A stretch of 64,000 nucleotides of DNA from an uncultured Clostridia bacterium. Its GTDB lineage: Bacteria > Bacillota > Clostridia > Christensenellales > Borkfalkiaceae. Positions 36,436 through 44,325 of this stretch are shown piece after piece. The DNA lies in assembly GCA_934271275.1 (NCBI GenBank), contig CAKQRD010000002.1, forward strand, positions 138,566 through 202,565, in the 5' to 3' direction. The stretch's first letter is position 1. Every line of letters starts with the position of its first letter. Made by a program: the position numbers and the translations under genes. The notes under the pieces were generated by a model that worked only from the letters and a program-made list of their open reading frames with translations, was not told the origin of the DNA and made no database searches.

Positions 36436-38322
36436 TTATTGATTTTCCGCCGTAATACCGCTCGGGAAATCTTTTGAGTCGATTGAAAAACCGCCGGTTA
36501 CGTTAGCCTTTATAGTTACTCTTTCAAACGTATTATCGGACTGTATAGCGAAAACATTTACTATTTCGACCGACGAAATGATATTCACGTCTTTCCAAAC
36601 GCAATTCTGCATCGTGTTGCCGACGAACGGGGTACTGTCTTTCGCTCCTTCAACCTTTTTCCCGCCGACTATATTTATAGTTACGTTCTCAAACGCCGTG
36701 TTGTATGCGTTGCGCGCAAGCATGGGACAATAAGAGTTATTATTCCACGCGTCCTTGATGGTTACGTTCTTGATAGTCGCGCCGTTAAGCGTACCAAACA
36801 AACCGTACGCCGCCTTGGACGAGTTTACGGTTATCGTATGAGTTCTTCCGTCGAGAACGCCTCTGAACGCGCTGCCGCCTATCTCGTTGCCTTTCGCGGC
36901 AACGGGCGTAAAATCGGCTTCCGTGTAAGCGACGTCGTTGCCGAGGATATAATATCCGTACTTACTTTCCTTATCTTTGACTACCTTGACGGCATTCTGC
37001 AATTCTGCCATCGTTTTTATTTCCTTCGTGATGAAAAGCACCGAAACGGCTACCTCGTGTTCCTCTCCGTCCGAACCTTTAACAGTCACCGTAAGCGTTT
37101 GCTCGCCGTGTTTTTGAGTATCCTCTTTAAAACCCTCTCCGATATAAAGCGAGTCGGGATTATTTCCTAATTTATAGTCGCCGTACGTTATGCTTACAAC
37201 GCTTTCGTATGCGCTTATTCCGTCGAGTTTCAACGAAAACTCTGTTCCGCTTAACACTATTTCCTGATTCTTTAACGAAACCGTTTTATTAAAGGTTGCA
37301 GAATCGTCTCTTTCTCCGCAGTCGCATATTTTATAATCGTAAGAAGAATCGGCTTTATCCCAAACGAACGAGTGCGGTTCTTTATCGGAAATCGCGCCGC
37401 AAGTACATTCTTTCCAGTGTCCCGTTGCGTCGTGTTTCCATTCGCCGTATGTATGAGGAACGGTTTCTCCGTATTCTTCTCCGCATATCTCGCAAACAGC
37501 TTTTTCGGTATGAGTAGCCGTGCCGCCTTCGTGATTACCCTCTTCGCTTCTTGCCGAACAACCGTCGATAGTACATTCCTTCCAGTGTTTTTCTTCGTCG
37601 TGCTTCCATTCTCCGTAAACGTGTCCCGAAAAATCACCGTATTCCCTGCCGCACACGTCGCAAACAGCCTTTTCGGTATGCGTTGCAGAACCGCCCTCGT
37701 GATTGCCTTCGTCTTTTTTTGCTACGCAACCTTCTGCGGAGCAGGCGTGCCAATGCTTCGTTTCATCGCCCGACCACTCGGTTGACCAAGTATGCTCCGA
37801 CGCAAGCTCGCCGTATTTCGCATTACAATATTCGCAAGTCGCTTTTTCTACGCAGGTAGCCGCGCCGCCGGAGCAAGCTTCGCTCTCTGCAACCGTCGCT
37901 CCGCAGCATTTACGCGTTTTCTTATGCGTTCCGTCGGAGTTTGAAACGTAGCTATATTCTTCGCTTGCGTGGTTTTCCGCGTTCAAATCGCCATACTCGT
38001 TACCGCAAACGGAACAAACGGCTTTATTTTTACAAGTTGCCGTACCACCGTCGTGATTACCGCTTTCGGTTTTTGCCGAACAACCTTCCGTAACGCATTC
38101 CTTCCAATGCATTTCTCCGTCGTGCTGCCACTCGCCGTACGAATGAGCGGCTAATTCACCATACTCCTCGCCGCACTTTTCGCAGACCGCCCTTTGAATA
38201 CAGGTAGCTTTTCCACCCGAATGTTCGCAGGAAGCGGAAGCCGAGTTATTACACCCTACCACAAAAGCGGTGCTTGCAATAAGCGATAAAATCGCCATAG
38301 CAAATGTTACTTTTCTTCTCAT
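36436..38322 (-). CDS. Cys/His-rich repeat lipoprotein with beta-helix-like C-terminal module
   Basis: A 628-residue lipoprotein. The ATG at 38322 has TGGAGG upstream and gives the signal MRRKVTFAMAILSLIASTAF with lipobox VVGC. Residues 30-330 hold six or more repeats of the kind CxxCGxEYGE...H.YGEWxHD..HWKEC, with paired cysteines and histidines that could bind zinc or form disulfides. An Ig-like domain and a module with YGYYILGNDVAYTEADF and GLFGTLNGATIKNV follow; the C-terminal 190 residues are close to the end of the protein at 33754. Repeats of this kind are found in secreted Clostridia proteins, but their role is unknown. It probably acts as a spacer or binding stalk on the cell surface. 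Confidence 0.8.
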   Translation of the reverse strand: MRRKVTFAMAILSLIASTAFVVGCNNSASASCEHSGGKATCIQRAVCEKCGEEYGELAAHSYGEWQHDGEMHWKECVTEGCSAKTESGNHDGGTATCKNKAVCSVCGNEYGDLNAENHASEEYSYVSNSDGTHKKTRKCCGATVAESEACSGGAATCVEKATCEYCNAKYGELASEHTWSTEWSGDETKHWHACSAEGCVAKKDEGNHEGGSATHTEKAVCDVCGREYGDFSGHVYGEWKHDEEKHWKECTIDGCSARSEEGNHEGGTATHTEKAVCEICGEEYGETVPHTYGEWKHDATGHWKECTCGAISDKEPHSFVWDKADSSYDYKICDCGERDDSATFNKTVSLKNQEIVLSGTEFSLKLDGISAYESVVSITYGDYKLGNNPDSLYIGEGFKEDTQKHGEQTLTVTVKGSDGEEHEVAVSVLFITKEIKTMAELQNAVKVVKDKESKYGYYILGNDVAYTEADFTPVAAKGNEIGGSAFRGVLDGRTHTITVNSSKAAYGLFGTLNGATIKNVTIKDAWNNNSYCPMLARNAYNTAFENVTINIVGGKKVEGAKDSTPFVGNTMQNCVWKDVNIISSVEIVNVFAIQSDNTFERVTIKANVTGGFSIDSKDFPSGITAENQ

Positions 38323-38416
38323 GATATACCTCCATATCATTTAAATAAATATTCCCGTTAGAATTTTTCTGTTGCCGCGCTTTACGGCAATCTCCGCGGG
38401 ACAATTCGTTCGGTTT

Positions 38417-39694
38417 TTAAAACAATTTTTCGTAATATAAAGACGGTTTGAAAATGTTTCCGCTTTCTTTATAAAATTCGTCGTTCAATCTGTAAACGCC
38501 GTTATTCTCCGCCGCGTACGATTTGCCGAAGCTTGCGGAATACCTTTTCATCTCTTCCCAGTTCGCATAATTTTGCTTTCCGTTGCTTTCTAATATTCCG
38601 ACGTTCATTTCGGGTAAGGCTGCAATTCTCGAAGCGACGTTTTTGTTCCACTCTACAAGCAGCGGATTTACCGTCAAATCCGCACAGAAGCAAATGACGC
38701 CTTTTTCATAAGCTTTATTCAATATTTTCAACGTTTCGCTCATAGTTTTCGCTATGGGTTTAAGTGCGATTGCGGAATATCCGAGATCTATACGCTCCTC
38801 GACGTCTTTTAATGAATGGACCGATTCGTCCGCGGTAACCCTTAAAGGTATCTCCACGACGTTAAGCTTATTTTCCTCTTCAAACGGCTCTTCCAACAAA
38901 ACGATTCTATCCTTCGCTCCGATTTCATCGGCAAAGGTCACCAATTCGTTTATCCTATCGATACCGTCGTATTTTCCGTTTGCGTCGAGATAATACAAAA
39001 TCTTGCCGCTTTTCGTATATTCAGTCGTATAATTTTTAGCAATATCGTGAATTTGCTTCAAACGGTTTTTATCCCATTCGAGCATTTCGTTTTTAGATTT
39101 TGCGCCGCCGTCATCGAACCCTATTTTGATTTTAAGCAAGGCTGCTCCGGAATCAAGCAAAGATTTAATACCGTTTTCGCTCACTCCATAAGAAATTAAA
39201 GGTACGTTGCACAGAATTTCCTGTTTTTCGCTCAAAGCTTTTTTATATTCGCTCGGTACGAGGTCTGCGAAATTTTCGCATCTTTTTTCTCTCGCGTAAG
39301 CTTGCCACAACGCGTTATCCACGCAAACGAGCGCGTTCCTCACAAACGTCTCTCTTAAATCCGAACTTACGTTACGTCTTGCGAAGGAAAGAAGTTCTTC
39401 GTATATTCCGTCAGTTAAATCGATAGGGTTTTCGCCTTCTCTTCCAACGAGCAGGTCCGCGGCTTTTCGCGAAACCGAATACATCAACTCGTTTCCTTGT
39501 CTTTCGGAGCTTTCGGAAAATATTTTGGCGTCCGACCACAAAACGCTTTGAACGCCGACGCCCACGCCGTAAGCGCGCTCCGTTTCCACCCTAACCGCAA
39601 CTTGCCAAAGCTCGGATAAAAAACCGCCTTTAAAACCGAAAGGCGCTTTCAATTTTTCCGGAACGTAAGCAATTGCCGTTTTCAGTATCTTCAT
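38417..39694 (-). CDS. Enolase-superfamily enzyme (mandelate racemase/muconate lactonising type)
   Basis: A 425-residue enzyme. The C-terminal barrel shows the expected layout: LLKIKIGFDD (lysine strand), YYLDANGKYD (first metal Asp), VLLEEPFEEEN (second metal Glu) and VTADESVHS (third metal residue and neighbour), then ALKPIAKT with a lysine, and CFCADLTVNPLLVEWN. This arrangement of D, E and D/E ligands with lysines on both sides is that of acid-sugar dehydratases, epimerases or cycloisomerases. Substrate cannot be told; a sugar acid is likely because of the neighbouring dehydrogenases. Its start overlaps the stop of the oxidoreductase gene by 4 bases. Confidence 0.83.
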   Translation of the reverse strand: MKILKTAIAYVPEKLKAPFGFKGGFLSELWQVAVRVETERAYGVGVGVQSVLWSDAKIFSESSERQGNELMYSVSRKAADLLVGREGENPIDLTDGIYEELLSFARRNVSSDLRETFVRNALVCVDNALWQAYAREKRCENFADLVPSEYKKALSEKQEILCNVPLISYGVSENGIKSLLDSGAALLKIKIGFDDGGAKSKNEMLEWDKNRLKQIHDIAKNYTTEYTKSGKILYYLDANGKYDGIDRINELVTFADEIGAKDRIVLLEEPFEEENKLNVVEIPLRVTADESVHSLKDVEERIDLGYSAIALKPIAKTMSETLKILNKAYEKGVICFCADLTVNPLLVEWNKNVASRIAALPEMNVGILESNGKQNYANWEEMKRYSASFGKSYAAENNGVYRLNDEFYKESGNIFKPSLYYEKLF

Positions 39695-40713
39695 AAATAA
39701 ACTCTTTCTCCGCTTTCAGAGGATTTATACGCCGCTAATATAATATCGACTACTTTTTTACCTTCGTTTTCATCGATAAACGGACGGCGATTATTTTCGA
39801 TTGCTTCTATTAAATCCTTAATCTGTTCTGCGTGATGCTCCTCGTTAAAAAATATAACGTTTCGCGAGTCAAGTTTACAATCGGACGTTTGCGGTTTATC
39901 TGTCCCCTCAACGTCCCACTTCGTTATAGTATCTTCGCTGATAACTACGGAGCCTTTTTCCGCGTGTATTTCTATCTTTCTTTCATATCCGGGTTTTGCA
40001 AGAACGGTACATTCGATAACGCCGACCGCACCCGAATTATATTCTACCAGCACGTTAGCGGTATCTTCGACCTCGATTTTTCTGCCTATCGTTTTGCAAT
40101 CGGCGTAAACGCTTTTTATTCCGCCCATAATGTACTGAATAAGGTCTATACCGTGTATGCCCTGATTCATCAATGCTCCGCCGCCGTCCATCGACCACGT
40201 TCCGCGCCAGTTGGAGCCTGCGTAATATTCGGGCGAACGGTAATATTTCATTTTATAATCGGCGATATATATTTTACCGAGCCTTCCCTCGTCTATTGCT
40301 TTTTTCAGCGTGCGTATGGCATATGTAAATCTTAACTGTGAAATAACTTCAAGCTTAACGCCGTTCTCTTCGACGGCTTTTACCACCTCTTCTATCTGTT
40401 CTCTGGTAATAGCCATAGGTTTTTCTACTATAACGTTCTTTTTAGCCTCGGCGCAAGCAACTATTTGTTTATAATGCAAGCCGCTCGGCGTGCATATATT
40501 CACGATTTCGACGGCAGAATCGGCAAGCAACTTTTCCTGTGTTTCATAAGCCTTACAATCGTATTTATCCGCAAATTCTTTTGCCCTCTCCGAAGAAAAA
40601 TCGTACACTCCGATAAGCTTCGCGTTTTCTATCTTTGCTATCGCTTCGGCGTGAATACCGGCTATAACGCCGCATCCGATTATAGCAAATCCGTAACAAT
40701 GTTTATTATCCAT
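39691..40713 (-). CDS. Gfo/Idh/MocA-family sugar oxidoreductase
   Basis: A 340-residue NAD(P)-dependent dehydrogenase. The Rossmann motif GCGVIAGIHAEAI opens the protein, the EKPMAIT segment carries the conserved catalytic lysine of the family, and DGGGALMNQGIHGIDLIQYIMG holds the Asp/His pair of the active site. Members oxidise or reduce hydroxyl groups of sugars and inositols; many work on 1,5-anhydro sugars, glucuronides or sugar acids. It is coupled to the enolase-superfamily gene and lies 10 bases after the 2-hydroxyacid dehydrogenase gene, so the three probably form a short route for one unusual sugar acid. Confidence 0.9.
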   Translation of the reverse strand: MDNKHCYGFAIIGCGVIAGIHAEAIAKIENAKLIGVYDFSSERAKEFADKYDCKAYETQEKLLADSAVEIVNICTPSGLHYKQIVACAEAKKNVIVEKPMAITREQIEEVVKAVEENGVKLEVISQLRFTYAIRTLKKAIDEGRLGKIYIADYKMKYYRSPEYYAGSNWRGTWSMDGGGALMNQGIHGIDLIQYIMGGIKSVYADCKTIGRKIEVEDTANVLVEYNSGAVGVIECTVLAKPGYERKIEIHAEKGSVVISEDTITKWDVEGTDKPQTSDCKLDSRNVIFFNEEHHAEQIKDLIEAIENNRRPFIDENEGKKVVDIILAAYKSSESGERVYL

Positions 40714-40723
40714 TACTCTTCCC

Positions 40724-41719
40724 TTACGCTAATTTAGACAAGTTGTCAAGGTTCACTTCGGTTCTCATTTTTTCGCCGTTTAAGAGTCTTTCGATCTCTT
40801 CGCAAACGTGGAGCGCAACCCTCTTCAAACCGTTGGTCGCTGTTCCCGCGATATGCGGAGTAAGAATAACGTTGTCAAGCCGACGAAGCTCGTTATCCTT
40901 TGCCGGAGGTTCGGGATTCGTCACGTCTAAACAGGCAAAAAACCTGTTCTTTTTTAATTCTTCGATTAAGTCGGCTTCGTTTATAATCGTTCCGCGAGCC
41001 GTGTTTATAAGCACTGCTCCGTCTTTTATGAGCGACAAATTGCTTTTGTTAAGCATATTTTCTGTTTGCGGAATCGCGGGAGCGTGAACGGTAACTACGT
41101 CGCTTTTTGAAAGCAATTCTTCAAGTTCAACTTTCTTTGCTCCGATTTCCTCGATTTGCTCCTTTGTCAGAATAGGATCATAAAGAAGAATATCGACGTG
41201 GAAATTTTTAAGAAGCTTCACCATATGCCTTCCGACGAACCCGCCGCTTATAACGCCGACGGTAATATCGTAAAAGTCGGTCACCGTAGTTTTTATGTTT
41301 TCCTGCCACAATCCGTTTTTAGTATCTCTGCTAAGTCTGTAAAAGCCCTTGCAAGCCGATATCGCAAACCCGAGAGCCGACTCCGCAACGCCTTCGCCGA
41401 TTGCCACAGCGGAATTCGTTATTCTTATTTTTCGGTTGATAAACTCGTCGGAAATTATGGGTTTAACGCTACCCGCCCCGTGAATTACAGCTTTTAAATC
41501 GGGGCAATTATCTAAAATTTCTTTGTCGATTTTAGGAGAATCCCAAGAGGTAACTATAATCGTCGCGCCTTTAACGAAGTCGATAACATAACCGACGTCC
41601 GAAAAATCATCTTTGTCAAATATTTTGACCTCTCCGAACGCCCTCATTTTTTCGTAATATTTTTCACTGAAAACCCTTCCTCTGAACTCTTTGTTTACCA
41701 AAACAACTATCTTTTCCAT
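40724..41719 (-). CDS. D-isomer-specific 2-hydroxyacid dehydrogenase
   Basis: A 331-residue enzyme. The start at 41719 is set by AAGGAGAAGG upstream; a longer frame has no site. It shows the NAD-binding fold GVISGGFVGRHMV, the arginine motif LINTARGTIINE, the catalytic glutamate region DVTNPEPPAKDNELR and the histidine motif NVILTPHIAG. This is the phosphoglycerate/glyoxylate dehydrogenase group, which reduces 2-keto acids to D-2-hydroxy acids or the reverse. In this cluster, it may act on a keto sugar acid. The order with two Gfo/Idh genes and an enolase-family gene supports an oxidation-dehydration type pathway, but the substrate is unknown. Confidence 0.9.
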   Translation of the reverse strand: MEKIVVLVNKEFRGRVFSEKYYEKMRAFGEVKIFDKDDFSDVGYVIDFVKGATIIVTSWDSPKIDKEILDNCPDLKAVIHGAGSVKPIISDEFINRKIRITNSAVAIGEGVAESALGFAISACKGFYRLSRDTKNGLWQENIKTTVTDFYDITVGVISGGFVGRHMVKLLKNFHVDILLYDPILTKEQIEEIGAKKVELEELLSKSDVVTVHAPAIPQTENMLNKSNLSLIKDGAVLINTARGTIINEADLIEELKKNRFFACLDVTNPEPPAKDNELRRLDNVILTPHIAGTATNGLKRVALHVCEEIERLLNGEKMRTEVNLDNLSKLA

Positions 41720-41738
41720 TTTCGTCCTTCTCCTTGAA

Positions 41739-42686
41739 TCAGTCTTTATACATTTTGCTTGAATTCGCACCGTAAGTTTTTTCAAACGCGTACCCGTCAA
41801 ACCCGTCCTTATCCGTAAGCTGTTCGATTTTAACCCACTTACCGTTCAGTTCGTCTCTGGATTTTTTCCCGCACATCATTATAAGGCAGCTGTTTATAAG
41901 CGTATCTACGTCTTTTATTTTATTTATCCTACCCGTCAGCTTTCTGTATATCTCCCGAAGCAGACTGGCGTAAATCTTACTGCTGTCGATTGCTATCTGA
42001 TAGCTTCCCACGGTAGTCATTACCGTCAAATGGAAAGGTCTCCACGCACCGATACAAGTTTGGTAATACGCCGTAACTCCGTTCTCGTATTTTATGGAAT
42101 AGCTTTCAACCTTTTTTCCGTCCACGGTTTTGCTTTGTCCCGAAAACTGCATTTCAACGGCGTTTGCTCCGGCAAGCTCCGAAAGAATTTCCGCAATATG
42201 AATAGAATAGTTAAATTCGTCTACGCCGCAAGTACCGAAAACAGACAGGACCTCGCCTCTTTCGCTAATCGGTTTGGCTAAAAAAGCTTGTATCTCGTCA
42301 GCATAGCGTGCGGACGACGAGCCTATTATTTTTGCGCCGTTTTTCACAAGTTCTTGAAGGCGACGCGCGTCTTTAACGTTTCCGACTATCGGTTTATCTA
42401 TAAATACGGGCTTACCCTCATTGATAAACGGAAGAGCCTGCTCCAAATGTTTTTCCCAGTTACAGGATTGAATAAAACCCACGTCTACCTTATCGACCAT
42501 TTCTTCTATCTCTTTAACTTCACCTTTTAAGTTGAAGCGTTTGACAAACCAACTCGCCTCGTCATCTCCGCGAAAGCTCTTATTGCATAAATACTCGTAT
42601 TTCATATCCATGCAATATTTTTCCATTTCCTCCGCAAAACCCAAAGGGTGCGAAACATCTAAACTTACAACGCCTATTTTTATCAT
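41739..42686 (-). CDS. Gfo/Idh/MocA-family oxidoreductase (second)
   Basis: A 315-residue protein, start at 42686 with CAGGAG upstream. The N-terminus MIKIGVVSLDVSHPLGFAEEM has a less typical nucleotide-binding loop than the copy at 39691, but the family's conserved lysine segment (GKPVFIDKPIVGNVKDA) is clear. It lacks an obvious GGG...HxxD active-site motif; FGTCGVDEFNYSIHIAEIL may be its counterpart. It could be a sugar dehydrogenase of a divergent subfamily. It is the first gene of the minus-strand cluster, directly behind the promoter at 42796-42824. Confidence 0.85.
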   Translation of the reverse strand: MIKIGVVSLDVSHPLGFAEEMEKYCMDMKYEYLCNKSFRGDDEASWFVKRFNLKGEVKEIEEMVDKVDVGFIQSCNWEKHLEQALPFINEGKPVFIDKPIVGNVKDARRLQELVKNGAKIIGSSSARYADEIQAFLAKPISERGEVLSVFGTCGVDEFNYSIHIAEILSELAGANAVEMQFSGQSKTVDGKKVESYSIKYENGVTAYYQTCIGAWRPFHLTVMTTVGSYQIAIDSSKIYASLLREIYRKLTGRINKIKDVDTLINSCLIMMCGKKSRDELNGKWVKIEQLTDKDGFDGYAFEKTYGANSSKMYKD

Positions 42687-42795
42687 ACAAAACTCCTGAA
42701 CCTTCTTTGAAAAAATCAATTTCTTACTGAATTTTCGTTGCAAAACAACAAAAATTTAAGCATAGCTATTCACTATACCTTTTATGTTCACAAAA

Positions 42796-42824
42796 ATTAT
42801 AACATTGTTTTACGCAAATGTAAA
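42796..42824 (-). promoter_or_regulatory. Sigma-A promoter for the minus-strand glycan cluster
   Basis: On the minus strand TTTACA (42824-42819), a 17-base spacer and TATAAT (42801-42796) form a near-consensus promoter about 110 bases before the first cluster gene. It is divergent from the araC-type promoter, and the inverted repeat lies upstream of its -35 box. Confidence 0.75.
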
Positions 42825-42841
42825 TAGCAAAAAATATGATT

Positions 42842-42910
42842 AAGTTTGCAAAAAATACTGTATAAATTTTTTATAGCCCTTTAATTTAAAAAATTATTTT
42901 TTGCAAACTT
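42842..42910. promoter_or_regulatory. 15-bp inverted repeat, candidate operator of the AraC-type regulator
   Basis: AAGTTTGCAAAAAAT (42842-42856) is repeated perfectly inverted as ATTTTTTGCAAACTT (42896-42910), centre to centre 54 bases apart. The right arm ends two bases before the -35 box of the regulator promoter; the left arm lies 18 bases upstream of the -35 box of the divergent cluster promoter. This is where an AraC-type protein would activate the cluster and control its own gene. Confidence 0.7.
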
Positions 42911-42912
42911 TA

Positions 42913-42941
42913 TTGAAAAACAGGAGATATTGTGATAAAAT
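42913..42941 (+). promoter_or_regulatory. Sigma-A promoter of the AraC-type regulator
   Basis: TTGAAA (42913-42918), a 17-base spacer and TAAAAT (42936-42941) lie 21 bases before the regulator's start codon on the plus strand. Confidence 0.75.
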
Positions 42942-42962
42942 AATATTATAAAGGTGAAAAAA

Positions 42963-43745
42963 ATGAAAGAACTGATTTCCGTAAAATCTCCGAAGTATAT
43001 TTTTAACCATAGAATATACAACGAAGAATCCGACAAATGTTTCGCGAGACATTCGCACAATCTTTACGAACTGATTTATGTAAAAAGCGGGTTAGTAACG
43101 TATTCGGTAGAAAATCATTCGTTTAAAGCCGAACCCGAAAGCTTGATTTTGATCAAACCCTACGCATATCATTTTTTTACGGTAGACGACCTGACCTTTG
43201 AAAAGGTTGGCATTCTTTTCGACGCAAAGTTCTTAAATCTGGACTTATCGTTCTTACCCGATAAATCTTATTTAGTCGTGAAATCGAATTCCATTATAGA
43301 AAATACCTTTGAAAAATTGATAAAATATTACTCCTTGTTCGACGTTAAAATTTTTACGGAGCTGTTTCTTGCCAGCACAAGAGAAATAGTTTATAATCTT
43401 TCGCTTCAAAATTTAGAATCCGTAACTCTGCCGCAAAATTCCACGCTGATAAAAAACGCAATCGAATACATCAATAAAAATCTTTTTACGATTCGCTGTA
43501 TGTCGGAAATAAGCGACGCTATATTCGTTTCCAAAAACTATTTTTTGGCGCTATTTAAACAACAGATGAATATTTCGCCCAAAAGGTATATACTTGAAAA
43601 GCGACTGGTATACGCTCACGATATGCTTTTGTCAGGACAAAAACCGATGGAAATATACGAAAAAGTCGGATTTGAAACTTATTCGTCCTTTTATCGCGCG
43701 TACGTTGCTAAATTCGGTCAGAGCCCTTCCTCTACGGAAAAATGA
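42963..43745 (+). CDS. AraC-family transcriptional regulator
   Basis: A 260-residue regulator and the only plus-strand gene. The ATG at 42963 has AAAGGTG six bases upstream; a GTG at 42954 would use part of that site. Residues 15-110 form a cupin-like sensing domain (RHSHNLYELIYVKSGLVTYSVEN, with LILIKPYAYHFF). Residues 165-255 hold the two AraC helix-turn-helix motifs: MSEISDAIFVSKNYFLALFKQQMNISPKRYI and MEIYEKVGFETYSSFYRAYVAKFGQSP. It is transcribed away from the sugar cluster from a shared control region with a perfect inverted repeat, so it most likely senses a sugar and activates the cluster. Confidence 0.93.
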   Translation: MKELISVKSPKYIFNHRIYNEESDKCFARHSHNLYELIYVKSGLVTYSVENHSFKAEPESLILIKPYAYHFFTVDDLTFEKVGILFDAKFLNLDLSFLPDKSYLVVKSNSIIENTFEKLIKYYSLFDVKIFTELFLASTREIVYNLSLQNLESVTLPQNSTLIKNAIEYINKNLFTIRCMSEISDAIFVSKNYFLALFKQQMNISPKRYILEKRLVYAHDMLLSGQKPMEIYEKVGFETYSSFYRAYVAKFGQSPSSTEK

Positions 43746-43826
43746 TTTTATACCTAAAAATAAATCAACTATTGATACTCTCGCATATAAATAATATTTT
43801 TTCTCTGCTTTTAAATAAATATACTG

Positions 43827-43912
43827 GGTAAGTTCTCCTGCACCCGTCACGGTGACACCTGCCACCTGTCAGGATAAAGGCGGACTATTCCCTTGTAAGG
43901 AACGATATGTTT
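43827..43912. repeat. Possible interspersed-repeat remnant with dyad symmetry
   Basis: CACCCGTCACGGTGACACC and CACCTGTCAGG form overlapping short inverted repeats, followed by GGCGGACTATTCCCTTG. The look is that of small non-coding mobile repeats that are scattered in gut Clostridia genomes, but no second copy is in this window, so this is uncertain. It lies exactly between the metabolic cargo and the conjugation genes. Confidence 0.35.
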
Positions 43913-43925
43913 TTTTGTTTTATCA

Positions 43926-43953
43926 GGCAAGGGCGATAAAAATCGCCCCTGCC
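43926..43953. terminator. Hairpin between converging cargo and transfer genes
   Basis: GGCAAGGGCGAT pairs with ATCGCCCCTGCC across AAAA, with one mismatch. It is 180 bases past the stop of the AraC-type gene and just past the 27-residue peptide on the other strand. T-rich sequence follows at a short distance on the plus strand only, so it is a moderate terminator candidate. Confidence 0.5.
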
Positions 43954-43976
43954 TATACTTTTACCTTTTTTCTCCC

Positions 43977-44060
43977 TTACTTCTCTTTTCGGTTTTTCCG
44001 TATAAGAAGTATCGCTATCGTTCCGCTAATTAAACCTATCCCGACTAACAATAAAATCAT
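43977..44060 (-). CDS. 27-residue single-pass membrane peptide
   Basis: A short frame from ATG 44060 to TAA 43977: MILLLVGIGLISGTIAILLI, then RKNRKEK. It is one hydrophobic helix with a positively charged tail, so it would sit in the membrane with the C-terminus inside. GGAGAG lies nine bases upstream, overlapping the end of the helix-turn-helix gene. Nothing more is known. Chance frames of this kind occur, but the ribosome binding site and clean helix make it plausible. Confidence 0.45.
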   Translation of the reverse strand: MILLLVGIGLISGTIAILLIRKNRKEK

Positions 44061-44064
44061 AAAT

Positions 44065-44325
44065 TCATCTCTCCGCTAAAATATATAATAAACTGCTTTT
44101 GCCGCCGTTAGGGCGGTAACGCTGTTCGGTTTTTAAAAGCCTTTCTCTTTTAAGTTCCTTTACCGCGCGGCGGATAGTCGATTCCGAAACTTTAAGTTCT
44201 TTCGCAATCGTCGGTATCGACGGCCAGCATTCTCCGTTTTTGTCAGCGCGGTCTTTAAGGTATAAAAAGGTAGAAACCGCCCTGTTCGATACTTCGCTCC
44301 GATACAAATAATCAAGCCTGCCCAT
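44065..44325 (-). CDS. Helix-turn-helix protein, 86 residues
   Basis: A small winged-helix DNA-binding protein. CWPSIPTIAKELKVSESTIRRAVKEL is a clear helix-turn-helix of the HTH_36/replication-initiator type, followed by a wing (RLLKTEQRYRPNGGKSSLLYIL). The start at 44325 overlaps the end of the coupling-protein gene by 14 bases and has AAGGAGAG upstream. Proteins of this type are commonly found at this position in Tn1549-like elements, at the end of the transfer operon, and may control transfer or replication genes. The target is unknown. Confidence 0.82.
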   Translation of the reverse strand: MGRLDYLYRSEVSNRAVSTFLYLKDRADKNGECWPSIPTIAKELKVSESTIRRAVKELKRERLLKTEQRYRPNGGKSSLLYILAER

